Positions 8,637 to 17,039 are shown, counted from the first letter of the stretch. The stretch: DNA of 64,000 nt from Trinickia caryophylli (GCF_034424545.1 NZ_CP139970.1:3286001-3350000); one strand, 5' to 3'. The notes: generated from the letters alone by a model not told the origin. Program-made: numbers and translations.

Positions 8637-8686
8637 CGCGGCGCCTCCGGCGGCCGGCCATGCGCGCGGCCGCCGGAGGCGCCGCG
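8637..8686. repeat. Perfect 20-bp inverted repeat in the htpG leader
   Basis: The arms 8637-8656 and 8667-8686 are exactly complementary, with a 10-base loop (8657-8666). The stem is almost entirely G+C and has no T-run on either side, so it is not a classical intrinsic terminator. If the sigma-32 promoter just upstream is used, the hairpin forms almost at the 5' end of the htpG mRNA. For transcripts coming from the MocR gene it lies just after the stop codon and could protect or end that message. Confidence 0.85.
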
Positions 8687-8729
8687 CTTCGCGCTCCAAC
8701 CTCATTTACGCAAACAGGGAACCCGGACC

Positions 8730-10622
8730 ATGGCACAGGAAACCATGAGCTTTCAGGCGGAAGTGAAGCAGCTTCTGCAACTGATGATCCACTCGCTTTA
8801 CAGCAACAAGGAAATCTTCCTGCGCGAACTGATTTCGAATGCGTCGGATGCGTCCGACAAGCTGCGCTTCGAGGCAATCGCGAACAATGCCTTGTACGAG
8901 GACGATCCGAGCCTGCGTATTCGCGTGTCGTTCGACAAGGACGCGCGCACGGTGACGATCGACGACAACGGGATCGGCATGAGCCGTGACGAAGCAATCT
9001 CGCATCTCGGCACGATTGCGCGTTCCGGCACGAAAGAGTTCTTCTCGAAGCTTTCGGGCGACCAGCAAAAGGATGCGGCGCTGATCGGCCAGTTCGGCGT
9101 GGGGTTTTACTCGGGCTTCATCGTTGCCGACAAGATCACGGTCGAAACGCGCCGCGCCGGCCTGCCGCCGTCCGAGGGCGTGCGCTGGGAAAGCGCGGGC
9201 GAGGGCGACTTCTCTGTCGATGCGATCGAGCGCAAGGCGCGCGGCACGACGATCACGCTGCACCTGCGCGAAGGCGAAGACGAACTGCTGTCCGGCTATC
9301 GGCTGCGCACGATCATCCGCAAGTATTCGGACCACGTCGCGTTGCCGATTCTCATGAAGAAAGAGGAGTGGGATTCGGAGAAGGGCGAGACGGTCGTCAA
9401 GGAAGAGGACGAGACGGTGAATCAGGCGAGCGCGCTATGGACGCGCCCGAAGAGCGAAATCACCGACGAGCAGTACAAGCAGTTCTACCAGCATCTCTCG
9501 CATGACCATCAGGACCCGCTCGCCTGGACGCACAACCGCGTGGAAGGGCGCAGCGAGTATACGCAGCTGCTGTACGTGCCCGCGCACGCGCCGTTCGACA
9601 TGTGGAACCGCGAGCGCCACGGTGGGCTGAAGCTCTACGTGAAGCGCGTGTTCATCATGGACGATGCCGAGCAGTTGCTGCCGCAGTATCTGCGTTTCAT
9701 CCGGGGCGTGGTCGATTCGGCCGATCTGCCGCTCAACGTGTCGCGCGAAATCCTGCAGGAAAGCCGCGACGTGCGCGCGATTCGCGAAGGCGTGACCAAG
9801 CGTGTGCTGTCCATGCTCGAAGAACTGGCCGGGGCCGAGACCGACGAGGGCCGCGCGAAATATGCGTCGTTCTGGAAAGAATTCGGTCAGGTGCTCAAAG
9901 AGGGGCTCGGCGAGGATTTCGGCAATCGGGAGCGCATCGCGAAGCTGCTGCGCTTCGCCACGACGCATACCGATTCGACTGAGCAGACGGTTTCGCTTGC
10001 CGAGTATGTCTCGCGGATGAAACCCGAGCAGACGAAGATCTACTACGTGAGCGCCGATAGCTGGCAGGCCGCGAAGAACAGCCCGCATCTCGAAGTGTTC
10101 CGTAAGAAAGGCATCGAAGTGCTGCTGCTGTCGGATCGCGTCGACGAGTGGGCGCTCGCCTATTTCACCGAATTCGACGGCAAGCCGCTCGCGAGCGTGG
10201 CCCGCGGCGACCTCGACATCGACGCGTTCGACGACGAGGAAAAGAAGGCGCACGAGGCGCTGTCCGAATCGATGAAGCCGCTCGTCGAGAAGATGAAGGA
10301 AGTGCTCGGCGAGAAGGCGAAGGACGTGCGCCTGACGTTCCGCCTCACCGATTCCCCGTCGTGCCTCGTTGCGGACGAAGGCGAGATGAGCGGCTATTTG
10401 CAGCGCATGCTGAAAGCTGCGGGGCAGCAGGGGCCCGAATTCCGCCCGATCCTCGAAGTGAATCCCGAGCACGCGCTCGTCAAGGGGCTTTCCACGGAAC
10501 GTCCCGATTTCGCGGACTGGTGCCATCTGCTCTTCGATCAGGCGTTGCTCGCAGAGGGCGGTGCGCTCGAAGATCCGGCCAGCTTCGTGAAGCGTACGAA
10601 CGCGCTGCTGCTTGCGCGCTGA
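8730..10622 (+). CDS. htpG: Molecular chaperone HtpG (Hsp90)
   Basis: A protein of 630 residues, the normal length. The GHKL ATPase domain shows [19 protein letters not shown] near residue 30-50, [12 protein letters not shown] and [16 protein letters not shown]. The middle domain contains [17 protein letters not shown] and [16 protein letters not shown], and the C-terminal dimerisation domain ends near [12 protein letters not shown]. It is an ATP-driven cytosolic chaperone that helps late folding of client proteins. AGGGAACCCGGACC precedes the ATG. A sigma-32 promoter and a strong leader hairpin lie upstream; ubiC overlaps its stop codon. Confidence 0.98.
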   Translation: MAQETMSFQAEVKQLLQLMIHSLYSNKEIFLRELISNASDASDKLRFEAIANNALYEDDPSLRIRVSFDKDARTVTIDDNGIGMSRDEAISHLGTIARSGTKEFFSKLSGDQQKDAALIGQFGVGFYSGFIVADKITVETRRAGLPPSEGVRWESAGEGDFSVDAIERKARGTTITLHLREGEDELLSGYRLRTIIRKYSDHVALPILMKKEEWDSEKGETVVKEEDETVNQASALWTRPKSEITDEQYKQFYQHLSHDHQDPLAWTHNRVEGRSEYTQLLYVPAHAPFDMWNRERHGGLKLYVKRVFIMDDAEQLLPQYLRFIRGVVDSADLPLNVSREILQESRDVRAIREGVTKRVLSMLEELAGAETDEGRAKYASFWKEFGQVLKEGLGEDFGNRERIAKLLRFATTHTDSTEQTVSLAEYVSRMKPEQTKIYYVSADSWQAAKNSPHLEVFRKKGIEVLLLSDRVDEWALAYFTEFDGKPLASVARGDLDIDAFDDEEKKAHEALSESMKPLVEKMKEVLGEKAKDVRLTFRLTDSPSCLVADEGEMSGYLQRMLKAAGQQGPEFRPILEVNPEHALVKGLSTERPDFADWCHLLFDQALLAEGGALEDPASFVKRTNALLLAR

Positions 10623-11257
10623 TGCACGGCTCGACGCTGCGCCCGAGCCCGACCGGGGGGAGTTGGCATGAAACGCCGCTGCCCTCGTTCACGGCCGCGC
10701 AAAAAGACTGGCTCACGCGCGGCGGTTCGTTGACGGCGCACCTGCGGCGGCTCGGCGCGGTGGCGGTGCGGGTGACGCGTGAGGCGGCCGCATGCGCCTG
10801 GGCCGACGAGCAGGGCGCGCTCGGCGTCGCGCCGCGCGAGCGCGTTTGGGTGCGCGAGGTGGTGCTCGAGGTGGATGGCGTGCCGTTCGTCGCGGCACAC
10901 AGCATCGCGCCGTTGCGGGCCAGCCGCGGCGTGTGGCAGGCGATGCGGCGGCTGTCTGCGCGGCCACTTGCCGAACTGCTTTACAGCGACAGGACGGTGG
11001 CCCGCTCGCCGCTCGTCAGTGCGCGGCTCACGGAGCGTCACCCGTTGTTCGCGCTTGCACGGCGCGAACTTGACAGCGCCGCGCCGCAAGTGCTGCTCGC
11101 GCGCCGCTCCGTGTTCATGCGCAACGGTGCGCCGCTCATGGTGACCGAATGCATGCTGCCGGCGCTCTGGCGGCGTGTCGCACGTCCGGCGCGTGCCTTG
11201 CCGTCGGTCCCGGGCCGGCCGGCGCGGGTGCGGGTTTTTTCTGATTTCCGATGCTGA
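10622..11257 (+). CDS. ubiC: Chorismate lyase (chorismate--pyruvate lyase)
   Basis: A protein of 211 residues with the UbiC layout: a variable start, [36 protein letters not shown], then [17 protein letters not shown] and [19 protein letters not shown]. The enzyme splits chorismate to 4-hydroxybenzoate and pyruvate, the first step of ubiquinone head-group synthesis, in the cytosol. The start ATG overlaps the htpG TGA (ATGA at 10622), so translation is probably coupled. The stop overlaps the next gene by seven bases. Confidence 0.9.
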   Translation: MHGSTLRPSPTGGSWHETPLPSFTAAQKDWLTRGGSLTAHLRRLGAVAVRVTREAAACAWADEQGALGVAPRERVWVREVVLEVDGVPFVAAHSIAPLRASRGVWQAMRRLSARPLAELLYSDRTVARSPLVSARLTERHPLFALARRELDSAAPQVLLARRSVFMRNGAPLMVTECMLPALWRRVARPARALPSVPGRPARVRVFSDFRC

Positions 11258-11772
11258 AGCGTTCATTTGCGCCGGTCGTCGACGAGCGAACGTGCGTGCT
11301 CGTTCTTGGCAGCTTGCCGGGCGAAGTCTCGCTCGCGCACGGGCAGTACTATGCCCATCGGCAAAACCGGTTTTGGCATTTGATGGGCGATGTGATTGGG
11401 GAAGATTTGCCTCGGATGGCGTACGAGGCACGCCTGCAGACGCTGCTCGATCATCGGGTAGGGTTGTGGGATGTGATCGCCCAGGCGCGTCGCGAAGGGA
11501 GCCTCGATAGCCGGATTCGCGATCATGCGACGAACGATCTGGCCACGCTCGTGGCTGGGTTGCCGAATCTTGCTGCGGTTGCGTTCAACGGCGGCACGGC
11601 GGCGAAGATCGGCATGCCGGCGTTGGCCGAGAGCCGACTATCGCTCGATCTCATCAAGCTACCGTCGAGCAGCCCGGCTTATGCGGCCGTGCCATATTCC
11701 GAGAAGTTGAGGGCGTGGCAGGCGTTGCGGAAATGGCTGGGACGGCGTCTCGCGAAACAACCGAAGCGGTGA
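11251..11772 (+). CDS. DNA-deoxyinosine glycosylase (UDG superfamily family 6, HDG)
   Basis: A protein of 173 residues. The first catalytic motif region reads [20 protein letters not shown], followed by [13 protein letters not shown], and the C-terminal motif is LPSSSPAYA. These are hallmarks of the family-6 hypoxanthine-DNA glycosylases, which remove deaminated adenine (hypoxanthine) from DNA. It overlaps ubiC by seven bases, suggesting one transcript. Part of this gene (the NRFWHL...GDV segment) recurs as decayed fragments near 13.3 kb and 16.1 kb. This copy is full length and looks intact. Confidence 0.88.
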   Translation: MLKRSFAPVVDERTCVLVLGSLPGEVSLAHGQYYAHRQNRFWHLMGDVIGEDLPRMAYEARLQTLLDHRVGLWDVIAQARREGSLDSRIRDHATNDLATLVAGLPNLAAVAFNGGTAAKIGMPALAESRLSLDLIKLPSSSPAYAAVPYSEKLRAWQALRKWLGRRLAKQPKR

Positions 11773-11773
11773 C

Positions 11774-12055
11774 GTGCCTCTCGACGAAGAAAAGCGAGCA
11801 GCCATCGACGCAGCGCGCTCGGGCGATCCCATAGCGCTCGAGCGCCTGCTGCGCGTGTTTCAGCCGGACATACGCCGCTATGCGCAGCGCAATTGCTTCA
11901 TTTCGGACGTTGACGTCCTCTTACGCCGGGACTTCGAGGAACTCACGATCGGTGAGATCGCTGCGCATCTCGGCTCGTCCGTCCCGGCGACTAAAAGCCG
12001 CCTGCATCGTGCGCGAACGCTGGCGCGCGCATATCTGCTTGTCGGACCACAATAA
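11774..12055 (+). pseudogene. ECF-type sigma factor with in-frame internal deletion
   Basis: A frame of 93 residues from GTG at 11774. Its first half (EEKRAAIDAARSGDPIALER then PDIRRYAQRNCFISDVD) is the start of a sigma region 2. It then passes directly into VLLRRDFEELTIGEIAAHLG, SSVPATKSRLHRARTLARAY, a sigma region 4 helix-turn-helix. Normal members are about 170-190 residues, so roughly 90 residues including the -10 recognition core and the linker are missing, with the frame kept. It could still be translated, but cannot act as a normal sigma factor. It starts two bases after the HDG stop. A fragment of the same start recurs at 13424-13465. Confidence 0.75.
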
Positions 12056-12168
12056 CCCTGGGCAGACGAGGCAGCGGTGGATATCAGCGGGGCGCTGCCT
12101 TCGGCGTTGAAATGACGATGAGGTTCAACGCGATCCGCATCTCGACGTTCATGCAGTTGCCGCCGCCA

Positions 12169-12537
12169 TCATGCGAATGACATTTCCAGCTCCACCCCTG
12201 AGTAGTTGACGCGCGGCGCCACTTCTCGACCCTCGCCTTCTTCGAAACGAACGAGCCCGTATTGCTCCATTGTCCGCAACGTCCGCGATAGATTGGACTT
12301 CGCACGGCCCGAGCGTTCCGCTAATTCGCTCAGTGACGCGGGCTTCGTCTCGGCGATCAACGCAAGCAGCGAGCGGTTTCTGTCGGAAAGCACCTGTGCC
12401 AGCGTTTCGAGCGACTGGAACCAGACTTTGGGCTCATCCGGGCTGGGCACATAGTCACCTCGGGCGATTGCCATCGTCCGAGCTTTGTATTGCTCCAATG
12501 ACGCAATCCCGACCTTCAAGACGTTGGCTGTACTCAT
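12169..12537 (-). CDS. HVO_A0114-type winged-helix DNA-binding protein (putative antitoxin/regulator)
   Basis: A protein of 122 residues from ATG at 12537, with GGAG eight bases before it. It begins MSTANVLKVGIASLEQYKAR and has a winged helix in the second half (SLSELAERSGRAKSNLSRTL, TMEQYGLVRFEEGEGREVAP). This matches the HVO_A0114 family, MarR/ArsR-like proteins commonly paired with DUF6516 proteins. The upstream gene on the same strand is such a DUF6516-like protein and overlaps it by 83 bases. Together they look like a toxin-antitoxin-type unit with autoregulation; the role is inferred from family pairing. Confidence 0.75.
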   Translation of the reverse strand: MSTANVLKVGIASLEQYKARTMAIARGDYVPSPDEPKVWFQSLETLAQVLSDRNRSLLALIAETKPASLSELAERSGRAKSNLSRTLRTMEQYGLVRFEEGEGREVAPRVNYSGVELEMSFA

Positions 12538-12919
12538 GCTGACTGCTCCTTCTCGCAAGAATCGCTTCAACTTCGACCCAGAAATCCGCCAGCAACTTCG
12601 CAGCGTCCTCGTAGAAATAGAAACGAACCTGGGCGCCGCGATGCGCGTGGTCATACTCGATGCGCGTACGTGCTCCCGGTCCTGAGCCCTCGCGGATGGG
12701 ATGCGCGTTGTCAAAGCCCAAGAGGCGAGAGCCCGCCTCGTCATGGAGCGTGAGCGAATACCGAAGCCCCTGCGGACGTTCCGCTGTGACGGCGCACTGC
12801 CTCACCTCGAACTTAACCCAACACTTGCCGCGGGAATCCACGACAAGCGTTTCTCCATCGAGATAAAGCAGCGTATCAAGGCCGGAATCGCGCACGTTCG
12901 TTTGCTTGGATGTTATCAC
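12455..12919 (-). CDS. DUF6516-like protein (putative toxin of a toxin-antitoxin pair)
   Basis: A protein of 154 residues using GTG at 12919. It contains VKFEVRQCAVTAERPQGLRY, SLTLHDEAGSRLLGFDNAHP and HRGAQVRFYFYEDAAKLLAD, the pattern of DUF6516 proteins, which sit next to HVO_A0114 regulators in many bacteria and archaea. The last part of the frame runs 83 bases into the partner gene. DUF6516 activity is not established; a toxin role is a hypothesis based on genomic pairing. No good ribosome site is visible. The pair sits inside a decayed zone between two copies of HDG/sigma sequence. Confidence 0.65.
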   Translation of the reverse strand: MITSKQTNVRDSGLDTLLYLDGETLVVDSRGKCWVKFEVRQCAVTAERPQGLRYSLTLHDEAGSRLLGFDNAHPIREGSGPGARTRIEYDHAHRGAQVRFYFYEDAAKLLADFWVEVEAILARRSSQHEYSQRLEGRDCVIGAIQSSDDGNRPR

Positions 12920-12965
12920 CGGATCATAACTTCATCAATCATCTCGCTACCGCGCCGGACCACCT

Positions 12966-12989
12966 ATGCGGATGCGGATGCGGATGCGG
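12966..12989. repeat. Hexanucleotide tandem repeat (ATGCGG)4
   Basis: Four perfect head-to-tail copies of ATGCGG, followed by a partial copy (ATGTGG). It lies in non-coding DNA about 50 bases upstream of the start of the DUF6516-like gene, on the far side from its coding sequence. Copy number of such repeats can vary by slippage and could affect promoter spacing. Confidence 0.9.
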
Positions 12990-13276
12990 ATGTGGCACGG
13001 TTGCGGGCCGTCGTCTGCTTGCATACCCCGGCGCGGACCAAGTGGAGGCTTGCGAATCGCTAGATGCTAACGAGGGAGTTCGGTCTTCGCGGTGCATTCG
13101 CCTGCTTCTAGGACCGAATGCCAGGCTTGCGCGGTGCGACTCCGAGTAGATCGAGCTAACGGCTGCGCTTTACCGCAGGGCGCCGGTTAGCGCTGTTGTT
13201 CGTCCTATCGGCCAAGACCTCAGCATGTGGTCCTACGCGGGTGGGGCAGCGATGCCGTAGCCGATGTCAAATTGAC

Positions 13277-13465
13277 CAAAACATCAACCGGTTTTGGCAT
13301 TTGATCGGGGATGTAATGGATGCGGCGCTGCCGGGGATGACGTACGAGGCGCGGTTGCAAGCGCTGCCCGATAACCGCCTGAGGTTGTGGGACGTTATTG
13401 CGAAAGCCAAGCAGGAAGGTAGCGAACAACGGCAAGCGGCTATTGATGCAGCTCGCTCGGGCGAT
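13277..13465 (+). pseudogene. Fused remnant of the HDG glycosylase and sigma factor genes (copy 2)
   Basis: Bases 13277-13423 encode QNINRFWHLIGDVMDAALPG, MTYEARLQALPDNRLRLWDV and IAKAKQEGS, clearly similar to the middle of the intact HDG gene at 11.3 kb. Without a break the frame goes on (13424-13465) as EQRQAAIDAARSGD, similar to the start of the deleted sigma gene. The HDG N-terminus, its C-terminal third and nearly all of the sigma gene are missing. The gene order is the same as at 11.25-12.05 kb, which supports an old duplication of the two-gene segment followed by deletion. Confidence 0.75.
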
Positions 13466-13511
13466 TGCCGCGACGCCCTCGCCTATATCGAAAACGCTTG
13501 CTTAGTAGTAG

Positions 13512-13630
13512 TTAGTAGTCGCTCTCGCGTTGATGGCGCACGGCAAGGATCGTCACCGTTCGATCGTCGTCGATTTCAAACAGCGGACATATCCCGATGC
13601 GCCGAACGGATTGATCAGTTCCCGTAAAAG
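13512..13630 (-). pseudogene. RelE/ParE-family toxin C-terminal remnant, frameshifted
   Basis: On the minus strand one frame reads RELINPFGASGYV and a second frame continues with LFEIDDDRTVTILAVRHQRE before a stop at 13512. Joined, these give the usual ParE-type C-terminus (REL--FG-SGYVALF-ID-D---ILAVRHQRE-DY). A single base appears to be lost after GYV. No N-terminal half or antitoxin gene is visible next to it. It is therefore a broken fragment rather than a working toxin. Confidence 0.65.
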
Positions 13631-13876
13631 CGGGTATGCAGGGTGCGCGGCTGCGATTGGCCACGACGGCCATATTCCGGCTGCGATTGCTCGCCCGCTT
13701 GCTGCCCATTCGGGGCTTAGCGGCGGAGACGGCGTTGCTACAAGGCCAAGTGTGCTGGAAAAGAGTACTGGACCACGTTGACGAGGCGGGTACGCGCAGC
13801 CACCATAGAGCATGGTTGCCGATGCCTCAATAGGCTGTGGTCAAGGGCATCGTTTTGTGATTCTCAAGGAGGGACC

Positions 13877-14689
13877 ATGACTGAGCGCGATAAGGTGTTT
13901 GCGGGCTCGATCCCGAGGTCCTACGACACGCTGATGGTCCCTCTGATCTTCGAGACTTATGCCGCCGACATGGCGGAGCTCGTCGCGGCCTCCTCGCCCG
14001 ATTCGGTGCTGGAAACCGCGGCCGGCAGCGGCGCGGTTACGCGGGCGCTTGCGCCAAAACTCCATGTTGGCGCGCGCTACGTGGCGACCGACCTCAATCA
14101 GCCCATGCTTGACTATGCCGCCACGCGGCAGGGGGCCGGTGACCGTATCGAATGGAAGCAGGCGGATGCGCTCGACCTGCCATTCGAAGACGCGTCATTC
14201 GACGTCGTTTGCTGCCAGTTCGGGGCGATGTTTTTTCCCGACCGGGTCATTGGCTACGCCGAGGCCCGTCGCATGCTGAGACCGGGCGGGCGTTTTGTCT
14301 TCAGTGTCTGGGATCGCATCGAAGAGAACGCCTTTGCCGACGAGGTCACCAACGCCGTCGCCACGGTGTTTCCGCACGACCCTCCAAGATTCCTCGCCCG
14401 CACGCCGCACGGCTACCACGATATCGCACTGATCCGAGAGGACTTGAGGCGCGCAGGGTTCGCGGACATCGAGATCGAGACACGGGCGAAGGCGAGTTGC
14501 GCGCCCTCGGCACGCGACGCCGCCACCGCTTATTGTCTGGGAACGCCGCTGCGAAACGAAATAGAGGAGCGCGACGCTGAATTGCTTCAACTGGCTGTGG
14601 ACCGTGCTACGGCGGCGATTGCCATTCGCCATGGCGAAGGTCCGGTGACCGGTAAGATTCAGGCACATGTGATCGTGGCGGCATATTAA
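13877..14689 (+). CDS. Class I SAM-dependent methyltransferase
   Basis: A protein of 270 residues. An AAGGAGGGACC ribosome site lies immediately before ATG at 13877, which decides this start over the longer frame. The SAM-binding motif I is SVLETAAGSGAVTRAL, followed by YVATDLNQPMLDYA, the acidic loop ADALDLPFEDASFDVVCCQF and RMLRPGGRFVFSVWD, the layout of UbiE/Methyltransf_11 enzymes. The substrate is not evident. It is a single gene within the remnant-rich zone, with long non-coding stretches on both sides, so it may be an acquired gene. Confidence 0.88.
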   Translation: MTERDKVFAGSIPRSYDTLMVPLIFETYAADMAELVAASSPDSVLETAAGSGAVTRALAPKLHVGARYVATDLNQPMLDYAATRQGAGDRIEWKQADALDLPFEDASFDVVCCQFGAMFFPDRVIGYAEARRMLRPGGRFVFSVWDRIEENAFADEVTNAVATVFPHDPPRFLARTPHGYHDIALIREDLRRAGFADIEIETRAKASCAPSARDAATAYCLGTPLRNEIEERDAELLQLAVDRATAAIAIRHGEGPVTGKIQAHVIVAAY

Positions 14690-15141
14690 GGCGGTCCCGG
14701 TGCGAGTCTGCTGCAAGCCGATCGGCACGTGCGACAAGCCCGGGTATTCGATGCCCCGCGCGCCTGCCATGTGCGCCGGACTGCGATTGGCCAGATGGCA
14801 TTCCCCCGAGCTCGTGTTCTCGGGGATGCTGCCGACGCGCGTGCTTGATTGGGGCGACTATGGTCGAGTGAGATGCCCGGAAACTGCCCGAGTCCGCCGG
14901 CTGAAGTTGGCCGTACGTTGCCTCACGGTCGTGTGCGGCGATCGCGCAGGGCGCGCATCTGACGCAAAAGGTACAACCCGACCCGTTTCTGCCCTTCACA
15001 CTTCTCCAAAGCGGCCATTCAGTCACCACCAAGGCCAACAAGAAATCCGGCTCCTCACGTCTAGGTGGGGTTGTCCCGAGGGTCTCGCGTCGTAATCGCG
15101 GCGGGCAATTGTCATGGGGAGACGTTCGCAGATGCCGATCT
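14690..15141. other. Intergenic stretch of about 450 bases without recognised gene
   Basis: Open frames exist on both strands but none has a recognisable motif, a ribosome site or family similarity. It lies between the methyltransferase and the convergent LysE-type exporter, in the zone that holds other gene remnants, and probably contains decayed sequence. Confidence 0.5.
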
Positions 15142-15762
15142 TCAAAGGTTGGTCGTGACTAGGTGAGCAGCGATCCCGAACATTGTGACGGCAACGAAGC
15201 CGTCAAGCGTTCGCCAGGCGATGCTGCGACAAAAGATCCAGCGGCAAGCATATGAAAGTCGCGAAAGGAAAAGAAACCAGGCAGAGGACGCTATGATCGC
15301 GCCGAGAACGAAAGGCCAGCGGGCGCCTGGCGACTTGCTTGCGGTCATCGCCCCGAGCACAAACACTGTGTCGATCCATGCGTAAGGGTTTAGCAGCGAC
15401 ACTACGGCCGTGGCAAGCAACGTTTTTTTGAAAGAAAAACTGGTGCTTACATCTCCAGCATGAACTGTCCGCTCGGTGCCAATTGCAGCGCGGAAAGCCA
15501 GCGCGCCATGGCAAATGAGATACGCGACTCCTCCCCATAACGAGATAGAAACGACAATGGGGTGGCTCGTCAGCAGCGCTGTAAAACCGCCGGCGCCGAG
15601 TGCAATGAGCAGAGCATCACTGCCGGCGCAAACCGCTACAACAAGAAGCAAATGCTGACCGGAGATCGAGTGTCTGATAACGAATACGTCTTTCGGACCC
15701 ACAGAGGAGAACAGTCCGAGGCCAAGTAGTAGACCTTCGACAAAGACGGAGGTGTCTAACAT
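15142..15762 (-). CDS. LysE/ArgO-type amino acid exporter
   Basis: A protein of 206 residues with six hydrophobic helices. The start MLDTSVFVEGLLLGLGLFSS continues VGPKDVFVIRHSI, the LysE/ArgO signature (GPKDVFV), and LLNPYAWIDTVFVLG is the conserved second-half motif. Such proteins export basic amino acids or their analogues. ATG at 15762 is 15 bases after AAGAGG, whereas an out-of-frame ATG lies nearer to that site, so initiation may be weak. The family signature and length argue for a full gene. No LysR-type regulator is adjacent. Confidence 0.85.
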   Translation of the reverse strand: MLDTSVFVEGLLLGLGLFSSVGPKDVFVIRHSISGQHLLLVVAVCAGSDALLIALGAGGFTALLTSHPIVVSISLWGGVAYLICHGALAFRAAIGTERTVHAGDVSTSFSFKKTLLATAVVSLLNPYAWIDTVFVLGAMTASKSPGARWPFVLGAIIASSAWFLFLSRLSYACRWIFCRSIAWRTLDGFVAVTMFGIAAHLVTTNL

Positions 15763-16029
15763 GAGTCATGCCGACAACCTCTTAAGCTGAACCGGGGATA
15801 GTTACAGTAGATACTGACTATACGAGAGCCGCGTTTGCATTTCAATCTCACCCGAAAATTTAGCACATTGCAGTTGGCGGGTTGCTCACTGCGACGTAAC
15901 AGCGAATCGGCAATTGCCTTGACGCGCCGATAGCTGCGGAAATCGTTGACGATCTAACCAAGGTCATCGACTGACTGTTCATGGCCGATTCCCGACAAAC
16001 CGAACGGTGGTGTGAGGCGTCGGTAGCTG

Positions 16030-16130
16030 AGGAGGACCGTGCAGCCGGAGATGTCGAATCAGTCAAAACCTCAACCGGTTCTGGCATCTGATCGGAGACG
16101 TAATCGGTGAGGGCCTGCCATCGCAAAGCT
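16030..16130 (+). pseudogene. HDG glycosylase gene fragment (copy 3)
   Basis: In one frame the plus strand reads QNLNRFWHLIGDVIGEGLPS, matching the [13 protein letters not shown] segment of the intact HDG at 11.37 kb. Copies 2 and 3 share two extra codons (N-I/L) before NRFW and about 30 similar bases upstream that copy 1 lacks, so they are closer to each other. Similarity ends at the stop codon of the convergent SRPBCC gene. The rest of 15763-16137 holds no gene I can recognise. Confidence 0.7.
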
Positions 16131-16137
16131 GTCGCGC

Positions 16138-16545
16138 TTACGCCGCCTCGAGCAGTTCCTTGAGTTTGCTCAAATCGCGCATGACCCATTGCGCGTCCGC
16201 GGCGAATTTTTCGTCAGTCATCCCCGGTACGCGGAACAGTGTGAACTGCACTTCGACCCCGGCGCCGTTCGAGATCACGCGCATCGGCACGTAGATTTCC
16301 CCACCGTCGGGCAGTTCGACGTAGTGATCGAGTACGCCGTACGCGTTGGGCTCGGTGAAGCGGATCTTCACGGGGCCGCCCTCGCCTTCGAATAGCCATA
16401 CGGTTCCGTCGTTGCCGAGGGGCTTGCCGAGGCCCGATGCCCAACGCGCGAACGAGTCGGGCCGCGCCATGAAGTCGTAGGCGTCCCGCAGGCTCCGCAG
16501 GATCGATATGCTGATCGCTTTCGATTCGGCCGTTGGCATCGTCAT
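16138..16545 (-). CDS. SRPBCC-family (START/polyketide cyclase-like) protein
   Basis: A protein of 135 residues: [52 protein letters not shown] and [20 protein letters not shown]. The pattern of an N-terminal beta strand, two short helices, a curved sheet and a long C-terminal helix fits the SRPBCC ligand-binding fold. No catalytic residues can be assigned. ATG at 16545 is the start giving the compact domain; the open frame extends further upstream without support. It is divergent from the YjdM gene. Confidence 0.8.
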   Translation of the reverse strand: MTMPTAESKAISISILRSLRDAYDFMARPDSFARWASGLGKPLGNDGTVWLFEGEGGPVKIRFTEPNAYGVLDHYVELPDGGEIYVPMRVISNGAGVEVQFTLFRVPGMTDEKFAADAQWVMRDLSKLKELLEAA

Positions 16546-16697
16546 GCGATTTTCCGAGGTTGGGGGAAGCAGGGCGGGCAGGGCCCGCTTCCCGGAGATT
16601 GTGGAGGATTCGGCGCCGGCTGTCGAATCGTCGGGAACACCGGCCACGGTATACTTCCGCGCTTTCATTGCCTTCACGCGGCAACCAAGGACCACAC

Positions 16698-17039
16698 ATG
16701 AGCGCATTGCCTCCCTGCCCCAAATGCAACTCCGAATTCACCTATGAAGACGGGAACATCTACATCTGCCCGGAGTGCGCGCATGAGTGGTCGGCGCAAG
16801 CCGCGGCGCCGGCCGAAACCGCTGGCAGGGTCTATCGCGATTCGGCCGGAAACGTCCTGCAGGACGGCGATACCGTCACGGTCATCAAGGACTTGAAACC
16901 GAAGGGCTCGACAGGCGTGATCAAGATGGGCACCAAAGTGAAAAACATCCGCTTGGTGGACGCCGACCACGACATCGACTGCAAGATCGAAGGCTTTGGC
17001 GCCATGAGCCTCAAATCGGAGTTCGTCAAGAAGGCGTGA
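16698..17039 (+). CDS. YjdM/PhnA family zinc-ribbon protein
   Basis: A protein of 113 residues, the usual length. A zinc ribbon occupies the first 30 residues (CPKC and CPEC pairs), followed by the conserved domain [40 protein letters not shown] and [19 protein letters not shown]. The family was named after phosphonate utilisation, but its function is unknown and it is not a phosphonoacetate hydrolase. It stands alone, with no phn genes nearby. Confidence 0.92.
   Translation: MSALPPCPKCNSEFTYEDGNIYICPECAHEWSAQAAAPAETAGRVYRDSAGNVLQDGDTVTVIKDLKPKGSTGVIKMGTKVKNIRLVDADHDIDCKIEGFGAMSLKSEFVKKA

Noticed and set aside
13466..13500. RDALAYIENA segment after the sigma-like remnant, resembling a ParE N-terminus
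   Set aside because: Too short, and on the strand opposite to the ParE C-terminal remnant, so not joined to it.
14607..15095. Opposed open frames of 131-144 residues between the methyltransferase and LysE genes
   Set aside because: No motif, no ribosome site, no match to any family I know. Recorded as non-coding or decayed.
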